Origin: a bacterium
GTDB taxonomy: Bacteria; Vulcanimicrobiota; JABDET01
Length of the DNA stretch: 64,000 bases
Assembly: GCA_021817145.1 (NCBI GenBank)
Contig: JAKAVV010000008.1
Location: 44,670 to 108,669 of the forward strand
Direction: 5' to 3'
How positions within the stretch are numbered: the stretch's first letter is position 1; each line of letters begins with the position of its first letter. A program made the translations under genes and the position numbers. Below, in pieces: positions 34,913 through 43,438 of this stretch. The notes beneath the pieces were generated by a model that did not search any database, was not told the DNA's origin, and was given only the letters and a program-made list of their open reading frames with translations.

Positions 34913-35560
34913 ATGAGCAGCCATTTAACTGATTACCAATCCCAACTTGAGCTGCTTTCTCAAAAAACTTCTATTCTTTTCGATGAAAAAGAAAAAGCCC
35001 GAGAAAACTCCTTTACCCTTCACAGGCAGATTATTAAACTGTGCGGGAACAGCATTAAATTGATGCATAGAGGAGAACTTGAGAAAGCGGAAACCTATCT
35101 GAATCATGCTAAAGAGGCTTTTCAGTCTTTATCCCCTGTTCTTTCTGCCCATCCCGATATTTTTTACGGCGGATTTATACAAAGCGCTCAAAAAGAATAT
35201 GCTGAAGCCCGATGTTATCAAGCGATCATTCTATCCAAGCCTATCCCAACAATAGAAGAATTACAGGTGGACTTAGCTCCATATTTAAATGGACTAGGAG
35301 AAGCCATTGGAGAGTTGAGGAGGCACATTTTAGACCATCTTAGACAGGGGGATTTTACCCGAGTCGAAGAGTTTCTGAAAATCATGGATGAAATCTATTA
35401 TATGCTGAATGCCATTGATTATCCTGATGCTTTAACTTTGGGGCTTCGGAGGACTTGCGATGTGGCTCGTTCCCTGGTAGAAAAAACAAGAGGGGATTTA
35501 ACCAATGCGCTTCAGCAGAAAAGGCTTGAAGAAGCGCTTAAAAATCACGCGCAGTCATAA
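34913..35560 (+). CDS. translin-family nucleic-acid-binding protein
   Basis: A 215-residue all-helical protein. The C-terminal part (GLGEAIGELRRHILDHLRQG, MDEIYYMLNAIDYPDALTLG, LRRTCDVARSLVEKTRGDLT) matches the translin family, known from eukaryotes (translin/TRAX, the C3PO RNase) and archaea. Translin itself binds single-stranded RNA/DNA as an octamer; TRAX-type members have catalytic acidic residues. Bacterial members are uncommon. It diverges from the TPR gene and ends convergently with phoU, sharing 6 bases. Confidence 0.8.
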   Translation: MSSHLTDYQSQLELLSQKTSILFDEKEKARENSFTLHRQIIKLCGNSIKLMHRGELEKAETYLNHAKEAFQSLSPVLSAHPDIFYGGFIQSAQKEYAEARCYQAIILSKPIPTIEELQVDLAPYLNGLGEAIGELRRHILDHLRQGDFTRVEEFLKIMDEIYYMLNAIDYPDALTLGLRRTCDVARSLVEKTRGDLTNALQQKRLEEALKNHAQS

Positions 35561-36211
35561 TTCTTCTTTATGATGCTTAATCACTTTCCCCGCAACCATG
35601 AAGATAACGTCTTCTCCAATATTCGTTGACAAATCGGCAATTCGCTCTAAATTGTGAGAGATTCGAATAAGATGTAAAGATCGTTCTATAACCGATGGAT
35701 CTGCGCCCATAAACGCGATTAATTCTCTTAAAATTTGATTTCTGAACCCATCTACCACACTATCTCTTTCGCAAACTTTCTTGGCGAGAGAAGAGTCTTC
35801 ACTGACAAATGACTGGATACTGTCTTTCAACATGGCAATTGTTTCCTCTGCCATTTTAGGAAGATCAATCAGGGGCTTGACAGCAGGGAGTTCAATTAAA
35901 TACTGGCTGCTTAAAGAAATATTTACAGCATGGTCTCCCATTCTTTCCAAATCATTTGACATTTTTAAAATCATCAGAATTGAACGAAGCTCTTTTGCTT
36001 TAGGTTCGTATTGGGCAATCAAGTTGGTGCAGTGTTCATCCATCCTGATTTCCAGGTCGTTCACAGCAGTTTCATCCTTGGAAATCACTTCTTCTAACAA
36101 AGCGCGATCTTTTATTAATAACCCCTGAATGCTTTTTTCAATCATTTTTTCAACAAGAGTGGCATAATTCACCAGATCGGATTTTAATACTTGCAATTTT
36201 TCTTCCAGCAT
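35555..36211 (-). CDS. phoU: PhoU, phosphate signalling/transport regulator
   Basis: A 218-residue protein of two three-helix bundles with the family motifs MSNDLERMGDHAVNIS and ISHNLERIADLSTNIGEDV, the metal-binding acidic patches. PhoU represses Pho signalling when phosphate is ample by linking PstSCAB to PhoR. Last gene of the pst operon, 9 bases after pstB. Confidence 0.94.
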   Translation of the reverse strand: MLEEKLQVLKSDLVNYATLVEKMIEKSIQGLLIKDRALLEEVISKDETAVNDLEIRMDEHCTNLIAQYEPKAKELRSILMILKMSNDLERMGDHAVNISLSSQYLIELPAVKPLIDLPKMAEETIAMLKDSIQSFVSEDSSLAKKVCERDSVVDGFRNQILRELIAFMGADPSVIERSLHLIRISHNLERIADLSTNIGEDVIFMVAGKVIKHHKEEL

Positions 36212-36220
36212 GTTTTCCTC

Positions 36221-36979
36221 TTATCCAAACTTTCCGCTTAAATACTCTTCTGTCCTTTTATCTTTAGGGACAGTAAATAATTTTTCTGTTTGATCGAATT
36301 CAACCAGTTCTCCTAAATACAGGAAAACGGCATAATCTGAAACTCTGGCTGCCTGGGCAATATTATGGGTAACAATAATAATGGTTACTGTCTTTTTCAG
36401 CTCTACGATCAACTCTTCAATCTTTTGAATAGCTCTCGGGTCAATAGCTGAAGTAGGTTCATCTAACAGCAGGACTTCAGGATCCATTTCAAGAGCGCGG
36501 GCAATGCAAAGCCTCTGCTGCTGTCCTCCTGAAAGAAAAGTTCCTTTTTGATGAAGACAGTCTTTAACCTCATCCCATAAAGCAGCTTTTCTAAGAGACT
36601 CCTCAACAATCCGATCCTTTTCCTGTTTGCTTAATTTAATACCTGTCAGTTTATAACCAGCAATCACATTGTCGTAAATACTCATCGTGGGGAACGGGTT
36701 GGGCCTCTGAAACACCATTCCGATTTTTCGCCGAACTTGAATGGGATTAAGATGATAGATATCCTCCCCATTTAGCAAAACGCTTCCTGAAACAGTGGCA
36801 GATGGAACCAGTTCATGCATCCGATTGATGCACCTGACAAGAGTTGTTTTCCCGCATCCAGAGGGTCCCATAATCGCTGTTAATTTATTTCTAGGAAAAG
36901 ACAAAGTGATATTCTTTAAAATTAAACTTCCGCTGAAAGAAGCGGATAAATTTTTAATCTCTAAGATCGGACTTTCCAT
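36221..36979 (-). CDS. pstB: PstB, phosphate ABC transporter ATPase
   Basis: ATPase of the high-affinity phosphate importer. Walker [10 protein letters not shown] (about residues 38-46), signature [15 protein letters not shown] and Walker [12 protein letters not shown] are all intact. 252 residues. Overlaps pstA by 19 bases. Confidence 0.96.
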   Translation of the reverse strand: MESPILEIKNLSASFSGSLILKNITLSFPRNKLTAIMGPSGCGKTTLVRCINRMHELVPSATVSGSVLLNGEDIYHLNPIQVRRKIGMVFQRPNPFPTMSIYDNVIAGYKLTGIKLSKQEKDRIVEESLRKAALWDEVKDCLHQKGTFLSGGQQQRLCIARALEMDPEVLLLDEPTSAIDPRAIQKIEELIVELKKTVTIIIVTHNIAQAARVSDYAVFLYLGELVEFDQTEKLFTVPKDKRTEEYLSGKFG

Positions 36980-37806
36980 TTAGCCACCAGGAATTTTGAA
37001 ATTAAATTCAATGTCATTACCAGTCCAATTAAAACCACGGATGCTCCCCATGCCAGATCCTGCCAGCTGTGATAAGGGCTTAATGCGTAATTAAAAATAA
37101 GCAGGGGGAGCGCGTTAGCCGGCTTAAAAAGACGGTAACTCATAAAGGGATTCCCAAAAACCGTAAATAAAAGAGGGGCCGTTTCACCGATCACTCTGGA
37201 AACTCCTAACAAGATTCCTGTCACAATTCCGCTCAATCCTGTGGGAACAATCACTTTTAAAATTGTAGAAGTATAAGAAGCTCCTAAAGCCAAAGAAGCT
37301 TCTTTTAGGGCGCCAGGCACAAGCTTTAGAGTTTCTTCAGTGGATTGAACAACAATTGGAATCATTAACATTCCTAATGCAATCCCTCCTGAAAACACCG
37401 AAAATCCCCCCGATGTTTTTACAATCCACACGTAAGCTATAATTCCAGCGACAATGGAAGGGACTCCTTGCAAAATTCGATTCGATACTCTAACCCACCT
37501 TGCCATTAAACCATTGGGGTTTTCCGAAAGATAAATTCCAACAAGAATCCCGAATGGGATTGAGAGCAGACCGGCTGTCAATACCAGAAGCGCAGTGCCA
37601 ACAATCGCATTTGAAATACCACCTCCTGGCTCACCAGCAGGTTTAGGAAGGGTGGTTAAAAATCTCCAGCTTATCACAGTCAACCCATTTTTTAAAATAT
37701 AAAACAAAATAAAAAGGAGAGGAAGAATGGTTAAAGAAGCAAAAAAAACGATTAAAGCAAAGAAAATCCGATCTTTCGCAAGTCTTAACAAATAAGATGA
37801 CTCCAT
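36961..37806 (-). CDS. pstA: PstA, phosphate ABC transporter permease
   Basis: Inner-membrane permease of 281 residues with six predicted spans and the coupling-loop motif [25 protein letters not shown] (family EAA loop). Shares one base with pstC. Together with PstC forms the transmembrane channel. Confidence 0.95.
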   Translation of the reverse strand: MESSYLLRLAKDRIFFALIVFFASLTILPLLFILFYILKNGLTVISWRFLTTLPKPAGEPGGGISNAIVGTALLVLTAGLLSIPFGILVGIYLSENPNGLMARWVRVSNRILQGVPSIVAGIIAYVWIVKTSGGFSVFSGGIALGMLMIPIVVQSTEETLKLVPGALKEASLALGASYTSTILKVIVPTGLSGIVTGILLGVSRVIGETAPLLFTVFGNPFMSYRLFKPANALPLLIFNYALSPYHSWQDLAWGASVVLIGLVMTLNLISKFLVAKWKVRS

Positions 37807-38678
37807 TACGACTCCTGAAAACTCATTTTTTTCACAATTAAATCCCCCAGAATATTGGTAACAGCAGTCAAAACAAACAGGATAAGTCCAAGCTCAATTA
37901 AAGAAGAGAGATGGAGTCTTCCCGCTGCTTCTGTAAACTCATTGGCAATCACGCTTGCGATTGTATTGCCAGGACTGAATAAACTTTTAGGAAGAAAATC
38001 GGAATTCCCAATCACCATGGTCACTGCCATGGTTTCTCCTAAAGCTCTTCCATAGGCAAGCAAAATTCCGCCAAAAATACCAGAATAAGAGTATGGGAGA
38101 GCAACTTTTTTTACCACTTCATATCGAGTAGCTCCTAAAGAATAAGCGGCTTCTTTAATTTCGGGAGGGACGAGTTTTAAAATTTCAATGGCGAGAAAAG
38201 CGGAATAAGGGATAATCATGATAGAAAGAACAAGTGAAGCCGTAAAAATCCCCACTCCATAAGGGAGAACATGGATTTTAAGCTCAAGCCATCGAACAAC
38301 CGGAACCAGGACAAAAAGCCCCCAAAACCCATAAATAACAGATGGTATTCCTGCCAAAAGCTCAATAACAGATTTAAAAACCGCGGAAAAAAAAGGATTG
38401 GAAAGGTATTCCCCCAACAGGATTGAAATGGCTAAAGAAAAAGGAAGAGAAAAAAGCAGAGCTGCTGTCGAAGTTAAAAATGTTCCAATTAAAAAGGGCA
38501 AAGCGCCAAATTCTTTAGAAATAGGATTCCAATCTTTCCCAAAGACAAATAAAAAGCCGAAAGATTTTATTGAAGGGATACTGCTGAAAAACAGGGTTAA
38601 AAAAACAGCGCCCAGAAGAACCAGCAGCAAGGCGCCTGATAAAAAAAGAATAAAACGAAACAGAGAATCCGTTTTCAC
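37806..38678 (-). CDS. pstC: PstC, phosphate ABC transporter permease
   Basis: Companion permease of 290 residues, six spans, EAA loop EAAYSLGATRYEVVKKVALPY. Overlaps pstS by 4 bases, giving the order pstS-pstC-pstA-pstB-phoU. Confidence 0.95.
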   Translation of the reverse strand: MKTDSLFRFILFLSGALLLVLLGAVFLTLFFSSIPSIKSFGFLFVFGKDWNPISKEFGALPFLIGTFLTSTAALLFSLPFSLAISILLGEYLSNPFFSAVFKSVIELLAGIPSVIYGFWGLFVLVPVVRWLELKIHVLPYGVGIFTASLVLSIMIIPYSAFLAIEILKLVPPEIKEAAYSLGATRYEVVKKVALPYSYSGIFGGILLAYGRALGETMAVTMVIGNSDFLPKSLFSPGNTIASVIANEFTEAAGRLHLSSLIELGLILFVLTAVTNILGDLIVKKMSFQES

Positions 38679-39787
38679 TTTAACAAAGGTTTAACTCCAA
38701 AAGTTACTGATTTTAAGATTTTTTCATCCAGTTTAACGGCTTTGGGAGGAAGGGGAGCATAATCCATTGGCTTTGTGAACTTCTGCCCTTTATGGAGCAT
38801 CCACCACAAAAGTTTAACCAGCTCTTTTGCTCTCTGCTTTGTTCTCCCTTGATATTTCTGGTTTTTATAGAAAAGCAGCCAGGTAAACCCACTGATCGGG
38901 TAAGCTCCGGGAACATTCGAATTTGTAACTAAAATTCTGGTATCAGGGGGCAATTTAACATTTCCCGCAAGGCTGATTGACTTTAAGGTTGGTTTTATAA
39001 ACTCTTTATGAGAGTTCATAACCAAGCCGTAGGACATATGATTTTGCAAAGCATAAATTAAAGTGATGTATCCGATGCTCCCTGGTGTTTTCTCAATTAA
39101 ACCAGCGACCCCTGCATTCCCTTTTGCTCCCAATCCATTGGGCCAGGAAACAGCCAGTCCATGTCCAACTTTTTTCTTCCAGGAAGCGCTGACTTTTGCC
39201 AGATAACTGGTAAAAATTCCTGTATCTCCGCTGCCATCTGTTCTATGAACTGTCATGATCGGAAGGTCAGGGAGATGAATTCCTTTATTGACCTTTTCAA
39301 TGGCAGGGTTATTCCATTTTTTTATTGTTCCAAGAAATATACCAGCTAAAATTTGAGGGGTGAACTTTAACACAGGATTACCTGGAAGATTGTAAGTCAC
39401 AGCAACAGCTCCCATACAGGTCGGCATGTTTAAAATAGAGTCTTTTGTCTTTTTCATTTGGGCAGAAGTCAGATAAACATCCGATGCTCCAAAATCAACA
39501 GTTTTATTGAATAACTGTCTTTGTCCTCCTCCTGACCCTATTGGCTCGTAATTAACTTTGACTCCGCGTTTTTTATAATAAGCCTGGAACATTTTAGAAT
39601 AAAGAGGGTATCCAAAAGTTGATCCTGCTCCTAACAGGGTAACAGTGTTAGAGGGCGGCTGAACAGCCGCTGTTTTTAGCGGGGCAGGGCTCGTTGTTTT
39701 AACTTCTGATTTGGACTTCATAAAAGAACAGGCAGTAAGGTTCAATCCAAGAAAACCTATAAAAATTGTCGTAAAAATTCGTTTCAT
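38675..39787 (-). CDS. pstS: PstS, phosphate-binding lipoprotein
   Basis: The substrate-binding protein of the importer, 370 residues. The signal ends with lipobox LTAC (Cys20), so it is lipid-anchored rather than free in the periplasm. GAGSTFGYPLYSKMF, VNYEPIGSGGGQRQL and HRTDGSGDTGIF are the phosphate-binding loops. A four-repeat Pho box lies 75-110 bases upstream. Confidence 0.94.
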   Translation of the reverse strand: MKRIFTTIFIGFLGLNLTACSFMKSKSEVKTTSPAPLKTAAVQPPSNTVTLLGAGSTFGYPLYSKMFQAYYKKRGVKVNYEPIGSGGGQRQLFNKTVDFGASDVYLTSAQMKKTKDSILNMPTCMGAVAVTYNLPGNPVLKFTPQILAGIFLGTIKKWNNPAIEKVNKGIHLPDLPIMTVHRTDGSGDTGIFTSYLAKVSASWKKKVGHGLAVSWPNGLGAKGNAGVAGLIEKTPGSIGYITLIYALQNHMSYGLVMNSHKEFIKPTLKSISLAGNVKLPPDTRILVTNSNVPGAYPISGFTWLLFYKNQKYQGRTKQRAKELVKLLWWMLHKGQKFTKPMDYAPLPPKAVKLDEKILKSVTFGVKPLLK

Positions 39788-39861
39788 ACATCCTCCTTAA
39801 AAAGAAAGAAAATCTTTCGATGGATTTTTCATCGTCATTCTCAAGGATACCTATTCATCTG

Positions 39862-39898
39862 TTAAAAGTCCACTAAGAACAGGTTAAGAAAAAGTTAA
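39862..39898 (-). promoter_or_regulatory. Pho box upstream of pstS
   Basis: TTAA/CTAA tetramers at 39862, 39873, 39884 and 39895 are exactly 11 bases apart. Read on the minus strand: TTAAC-, TTAACC-, TTAGTGGAC-, TTAAC-. A -10-like TATCCT follows at 39849-39844. It lies between pstS and the end of phoR. Confidence 0.85.
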
Positions 39899-39918
39899 GG
39901 CACCCTGACAAAAGCCCC

Positions 39919-41004
39919 TCACTCGCTTTGAATGAGTGGAAAAGTAAAGTAAAATGTGGAACCATGATTTTCAACACTTTCAGCCCAGATTTTACCACCA
40001 TGCCTTTCAACCGCATGTTTAGCAATACTTAATCCAAGACCAGTTCCTCCAAGGGCTCTTGAACGAGATTTGTCAACTCTATAAAATCTCTCGAAAATTC
40101 TAGATAAATGCTCTTCAGGGATCCCAATCCCTGAATCTTTAATCCAGCCTAATACCTGATTTTTTTCGACTTTTAGCCCAATTTCAAGATCCCCTCCTGT
40201 TGGAGAATATTTCAAAGCGTTTTCAATTAAATTTCTAAATAGTCTTTCAATATCAGTCAAGGAAGCAGTCAGGGAAATTCTCTCTTCGTAAAAATTGATA
40301 ATGAGGTGGAGGTCTTTCTCTTTAATTCTTGTTTCATAAAAAGAAAGCCATTCTCTGAATAATTTAACAATATCCAGCGGCTCTTTTGCAAACTCTTTTT
40401 CCCTTTCCATTTCCGACAGATCAAGGAGATCTTGAATAATCGCATTTAAACGACTGACTTCTCGACTCATCATAGTGATAAATTTCGTTCTGGATTCAAG
40501 ATTTTCGAGCCCTCCGACCTCAAAAGCATCCAGAAGAGCTTGAAGTCCTGCTGCTGGAGAACGCAGCTCATGAGAAGCATTGGCAACAAAAACTTTCCGC
40601 AGCTCTTCAACTCTTTGTGATTCTGTAATATCTCTCAAAACAAGCCCTTTTGCGATCAAACTCCCTTCTTGATTTTTTGGAAAAAAAGCGCGAAATGACA
40701 AAATACGATTTTCATGCTGAACAACGGTTTGAGCGGAAATCTCTTTTTCCTGAATTAAAGGCGCGAAGAAAAACTTAAGATCTTCTTCAAGAAAATCGCG
40801 CAGAGAATGTCTCAAAAGTTCAGAAGTTGAAATATTTAAAAATTCGGATGCCGCTTCATTCACTACCAAAATCTTGTCAGATGGGTCAGCAACAACAATT
40901 CCTTCTTTCAAATTAGAAAGAACGGCAGACAGCTTTTCTTTTTCCCTGACAAGTTCTTCGATCTGGTCTTTTAGAGATTTTATGTCTTCTATTTCAAGAT
41001 TCAA
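39919..41004 (-). CDS. phoR: PhoR-type sensor histidine kinase, no membrane segment
   Basis: A 361-residue kinase: short coiled coil, PAS domain (about 25-130), HisKA with phospho-acceptor His145 in NASHELRSPAAGL, and an HATPase domain (NALKYSPTGGDLEIG, DSGIGIPEEHLSRIF, GGTGLGLSIAKHAVE). It lacks the membrane anchor of E. coli PhoR, like cyanobacterial SphS, so contact with the Pst/PhoU complex must be cytoplasmic. Overlaps phoB by 11 bases. Confidence 0.9.
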   Translation of the reverse strand: MNLEIEDIKSLKDQIEELVREKEKLSAVLSNLKEGIVVADPSDKILVVNEAASEFLNISTSELLRHSLRDFLEEDLKFFFAPLIQEKEISAQTVVQHENRILSFRAFFPKNQEGSLIAKGLVLRDITESQRVEELRKVFVANASHELRSPAAGLQALLDAFEVGGLENLESRTKFITMMSREVSRLNAIIQDLLDLSEMEREKEFAKEPLDIVKLFREWLSFYETRIKEKDLHLIINFYEERISLTASLTDIERLFRNLIENALKYSPTGGDLEIGLKVEKNQVLGWIKDSGIGIPEEHLSRIFERFYRVDKSRSRALGGTGLGLSIAKHAVERHGGKIWAESVENHGSTFYFTFPLIQSE

Positions 41005-41662
41005 ACCGATACCCTTTTCTTTTAACAGTCAAAATGTGTTTTGGATGCGACGGATCTTCTTCCAGCTTTTGTCTTAACCAGTGGATATGAATTTCAAGGG
41101 TTTTGGGATCACCGACGAAATCTTCTCCCCATACCTTTTTAAGCATGCTCTCTTTTGAGAGAATATTCCCTTTTTCTCCTGCAAGGCAAGCTAACAAATC
41201 CCATTCTTTAGGGGAAAGCTCGATTGGTTTCCCCGAGCGTTTTGCGATTCTTTTTTCCCAATCCAGTTCAAGTTTCTGTCCAATTTTTACCTCTTCTCCC
41301 TTTTTTCTCCTTAATACTGTTTTGATTCTCGCTTCCAGCTCACGAGTTGAAAAAGGTTTAATCACATAATCATCAGCCCCAAGCTCAAGTCCAACCACTC
41401 TGTCGGTTTCAGAAGACCGCGCCGAAATCATAATAATTGGAATTGGATTTTCCTGCTTTTGCACCAGTCTGCAAATTTCAAAGCCATCAGTCCCTGGCAG
41501 CATGACATCCAAAAGGATTAAATCAGGTCTGTAAGATCTTAAAGTTTCTAAAGCTTCATTCCCATCCAAAGCCAGTTTTACTTGATAACCATACTTTTCA
41601 AGAGAAAAAGTCAATGACTCTGCTAAAGACTCTTCATCCTCAACAACTAATAAAGAAGCCAC
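40994..41662 (-). CDS. phoB: PhoB-type response regulator
   Basis: Receiver domain with acidic pair EDEE and phospho-acceptor Asp52 (LLDVMLPG), then an OmpR-type winged helix (SPKEWDLLACLAGEKG, LEIHIHWLRQKLEEDP, VKRKGYRF) that would bind the 11-base-repeat Pho boxes. The GTG at 41662 gives a normal receiver N-terminus; a frame from ATG 41734 would begin inside a hairpin and is unlikely. Transcribed after the symporter gene. Confidence 0.9.
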   Translation of the reverse strand: MASLLVVEDEESLAESLTFSLEKYGYQVKLALDGNEALETLRSYRPDLILLDVMLPGTDGFEICRLVQKQENPIPIIMISARSSETDRVVGLELGADDYVIKPFSTRELEARIKTVLRRKKGEEVKIGQKLELDWEKRIAKRSGKPIELSPKEWDLLACLAGEKGNILSKESMLKKVWGEDFVGDPKTLEIHIHWLRQKLEEDPSHPKHILTVKRKGYRFES

Positions 41663-41723
41663 AAACTTTTTTTCAATAAAGTCTGCGGCTTTCCTTTTTT
41701 TCCTCAAAAGGCATCTGGCTTTC

Positions 41724-41744
41724 AAAGGCTCCAAAGGAGCCTTT
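41724..41744. terminator. hairpin between phosphate symporter gene and phoB
   Basis: AAAGGCTCC-AAA-GGAGCCTTT forms a 9-bp stem with a three-base loop. It has the same stem as the hairpins of the 75-bp repeat at 20.5 kb. The T-tail is short on the minus strand, so it may attenuate rather than end transcription into phoB. Confidence 0.5.
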
Positions 41745-41761
41745 TGCGCGCTCGTTTTGAA

Positions 41762-43240
41762 TTACGAAACCATTTCAATGGGATCATTGGCCAAATACCG
41801 GCTTTCATCACTGACCTCTGAAAGAGAAATGTTTTTGGGTTCAGGCAGGCAGACTAAAGTCAAAAATGCGCCGAGAATTGAAATCACCGCAAGAATCGCA
41901 AACGTTCCCTGAATTTTAACATCAGCTATAAGAAATGGGAATAAAAAAGTTCCCAGGAAAGCCCCGATCTTCCCTGCCCCTGCTGAAATCCCATCCCCAA
42001 ACCCTCTTAATGAGGTGGGGAAAATTTCAGAAGGATAAACAAATGTCGTTGTATTGGGCCCGAATTCAGTAAAAACATAGCTCATGCCAAAAACCAACAA
42101 AAAAGCGGATGCTCCTAAAACAAAATCAAACTGAGCTGTCAACGAAATAATCAAGTAGGCTGTCCCCATTCCGATAAAACCAGCGACTTGAATGGTTTTT
42201 CTCCCAAGACGATCCATGGCAAAAGCAGCGGCAAAATAAAAGGGGGCGGCAAAAATAGCGAATACAATGGCTGAGGCGATTAACCCCTGAAGGAAAGTCG
42301 CATGAGGCAGAAAAGATTTCATCACAAGGGGCCATGAGATCGAATTTCCATAAAAAGCCCAGTCTAACAAAAACCAGCATCCAGCAGTTCCAAGAAGTTT
42401 TATATTGTTGGGGTATTTAAAGAGATCCGTCCACTTTGTTTTTAATTTAAGAGAATTTCCATTGGGTTTAACCGCTGCTTGAGATCCTGTAATATCGCTT
42501 ATGGCTGCTGCTGCAGCAGAAGCATCCCCTGCAACTGAAAGGGAAAAATGCGGTGTTTCCTTAATCATTCGTCTTAAATAAATGACACTTGCCGCTGGAA
42601 TAGCCCCAAGCGCCAATAAAATTCTCCAGGCTAATACATGGGGAATTCCTAAAGACAAAATAAGAATGGCGACAAGAGGTCCAGCAATCATCCCTAATCC
42701 TTGAAAAGAAAAAACAAGAGAAACCAGTTTCCCTCTATCTTTTCTGTTCGCATATTCACTCATCATAATCGCGCTGATCGGATAATCCCCTCCAATTCCA
42801 ATTCCAAGGATAAATCTCCAAATAATAAGCTGGATGATATTTTGAGAAAAAGCGGAACCAATAGCAGCTATGGTTAAAATAATCACTTCAATCCCGTAAA
42901 TCGCTTTTCTCCCAAAAATATCCGCGGCTTTCCCAAAAATGAAAGCGCCCAGAGCTGCAGAAATTAAAGAAGTAGAACCCAGAAGAGCAACTTCATAAGG
43001 AGTAAGATGCCAGATTGGAGTTAATAAAGCGATAACAACCCCAATAATAAAAAGATCATACGCATCTGTAAAAAATCCCATTCCTGAAGTAAACATTGTT
43101 TTTACATGATGCTTTACCACACCAATATCATCCACTCGAGACAAAAGCTCTTTTCTAATTTTCTGACGCTCGCTGTTAAGGTTCACCGTTTTTTCGACCG
43201 CCTCAATCTTGGTCTTGGTGATACTTGTTACACGATTCAT
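41762..43240 (-). CDS. MFS phosphate:H+ symporter (PHS family)
   Basis: A 492-residue twelve-span transporter. GMGFFTDAYDLFIIGVV and RFILGIGIGGDYPISAIMMSEY are signature segments of the Pho84/Pht1 phosphate:proton symporters. A cytoplasmic loop near the middle is Ala-rich. It is preceded by a Pho box and followed by phoBR, so low-phosphate induction of uptake and of the regulators is coupled. The family link is strong; phosphate as substrate is supported by context. Confidence 0.87.
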   Translation of the reverse strand: MNRVTSITKTKIEAVEKTVNLNSERQKIRKELLSRVDDIGVVKHHVKTMFTSGMGFFTDAYDLFIIGVVIALLTPIWHLTPYEVALLGSTSLISAALGAFIFGKAADIFGRKAIYGIEVIILTIAAIGSAFSQNIIQLIIWRFILGIGIGGDYPISAIMMSEYANRKDRGKLVSLVFSFQGLGMIAGPLVAILILSLGIPHVLAWRILLALGAIPAASVIYLRRMIKETPHFSLSVAGDASAAAAAISDITGSQAAVKPNGNSLKLKTKWTDLFKYPNNIKLLGTAGCWFLLDWAFYGNSISWPLVMKSFLPHATFLQGLIASAIVFAIFAAPFYFAAAFAMDRLGRKTIQVAGFIGMGTAYLIISLTAQFDFVLGASAFLLVFGMSYVFTEFGPNTTTFVYPSEIFPTSLRGFGDGISAGAGKIGAFLGTFLFPFLIADVKIQGTFAILAVISILGAFLTLVCLPEPKNISLSEVSDESRYLANDPIEMVS

Positions 43241-43358
43241 TCACTCACCTCCGTCTATAAAGCGCCTTAAGCGCTTTTACATGTTCGCGCTCCTGCAGCT
43301 CGCCTGCAGCTGCGCCGCTCACTTCATTAAGCATAACTGAAGCTAGACCAAAAGTCCA

Positions 43359-43404
43359 CTAACACAGGGTTAATAACTCCATCTTAATTTTCCCTTAATT
43401 GAGT
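43359..43404. promoter_or_regulatory. divergent Pho boxes, symporter and ppx
   Basis: Two repeat pairs: 43359/43370 (minus strand TTAACCCTGTG then TTAGTGGACTT, as at pstS) facing the symporter, and 43384/43395 (plus strand CTTAATTTTCC then CTTAATTGAG) facing ppx. Each pair has 11-base spacing. Confidence 0.7.
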
Positions 43405-43411
43405 TAAAGTA

Positions 43412-43433
43412 AAATTCATGGTATAATGAATTT
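43412..43433 (+). promoter_or_regulatory. ppx promoter, near-leaderless, with dyad
   Basis: Extended -10 TGGTATAAT (43419-43427) predicts a start near 43434, only about 5 bases before the ATG at 43439, so the mRNA would be leaderless. AAATTCAT and ATGAATTT form an 8-base inverted repeat around the core. Confidence 0.55.
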
Positions 43434-43438
43434 AGTAA

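Noticed and set aside
41662..41734. phoB start at ATG 41734
   Set aside because: The extra 24 residues are basic and unlike a receiver N-terminus, and the ATG lies in the hairpin loop/stem at 41724-41744. GTG 41662 gives the normal domain start.
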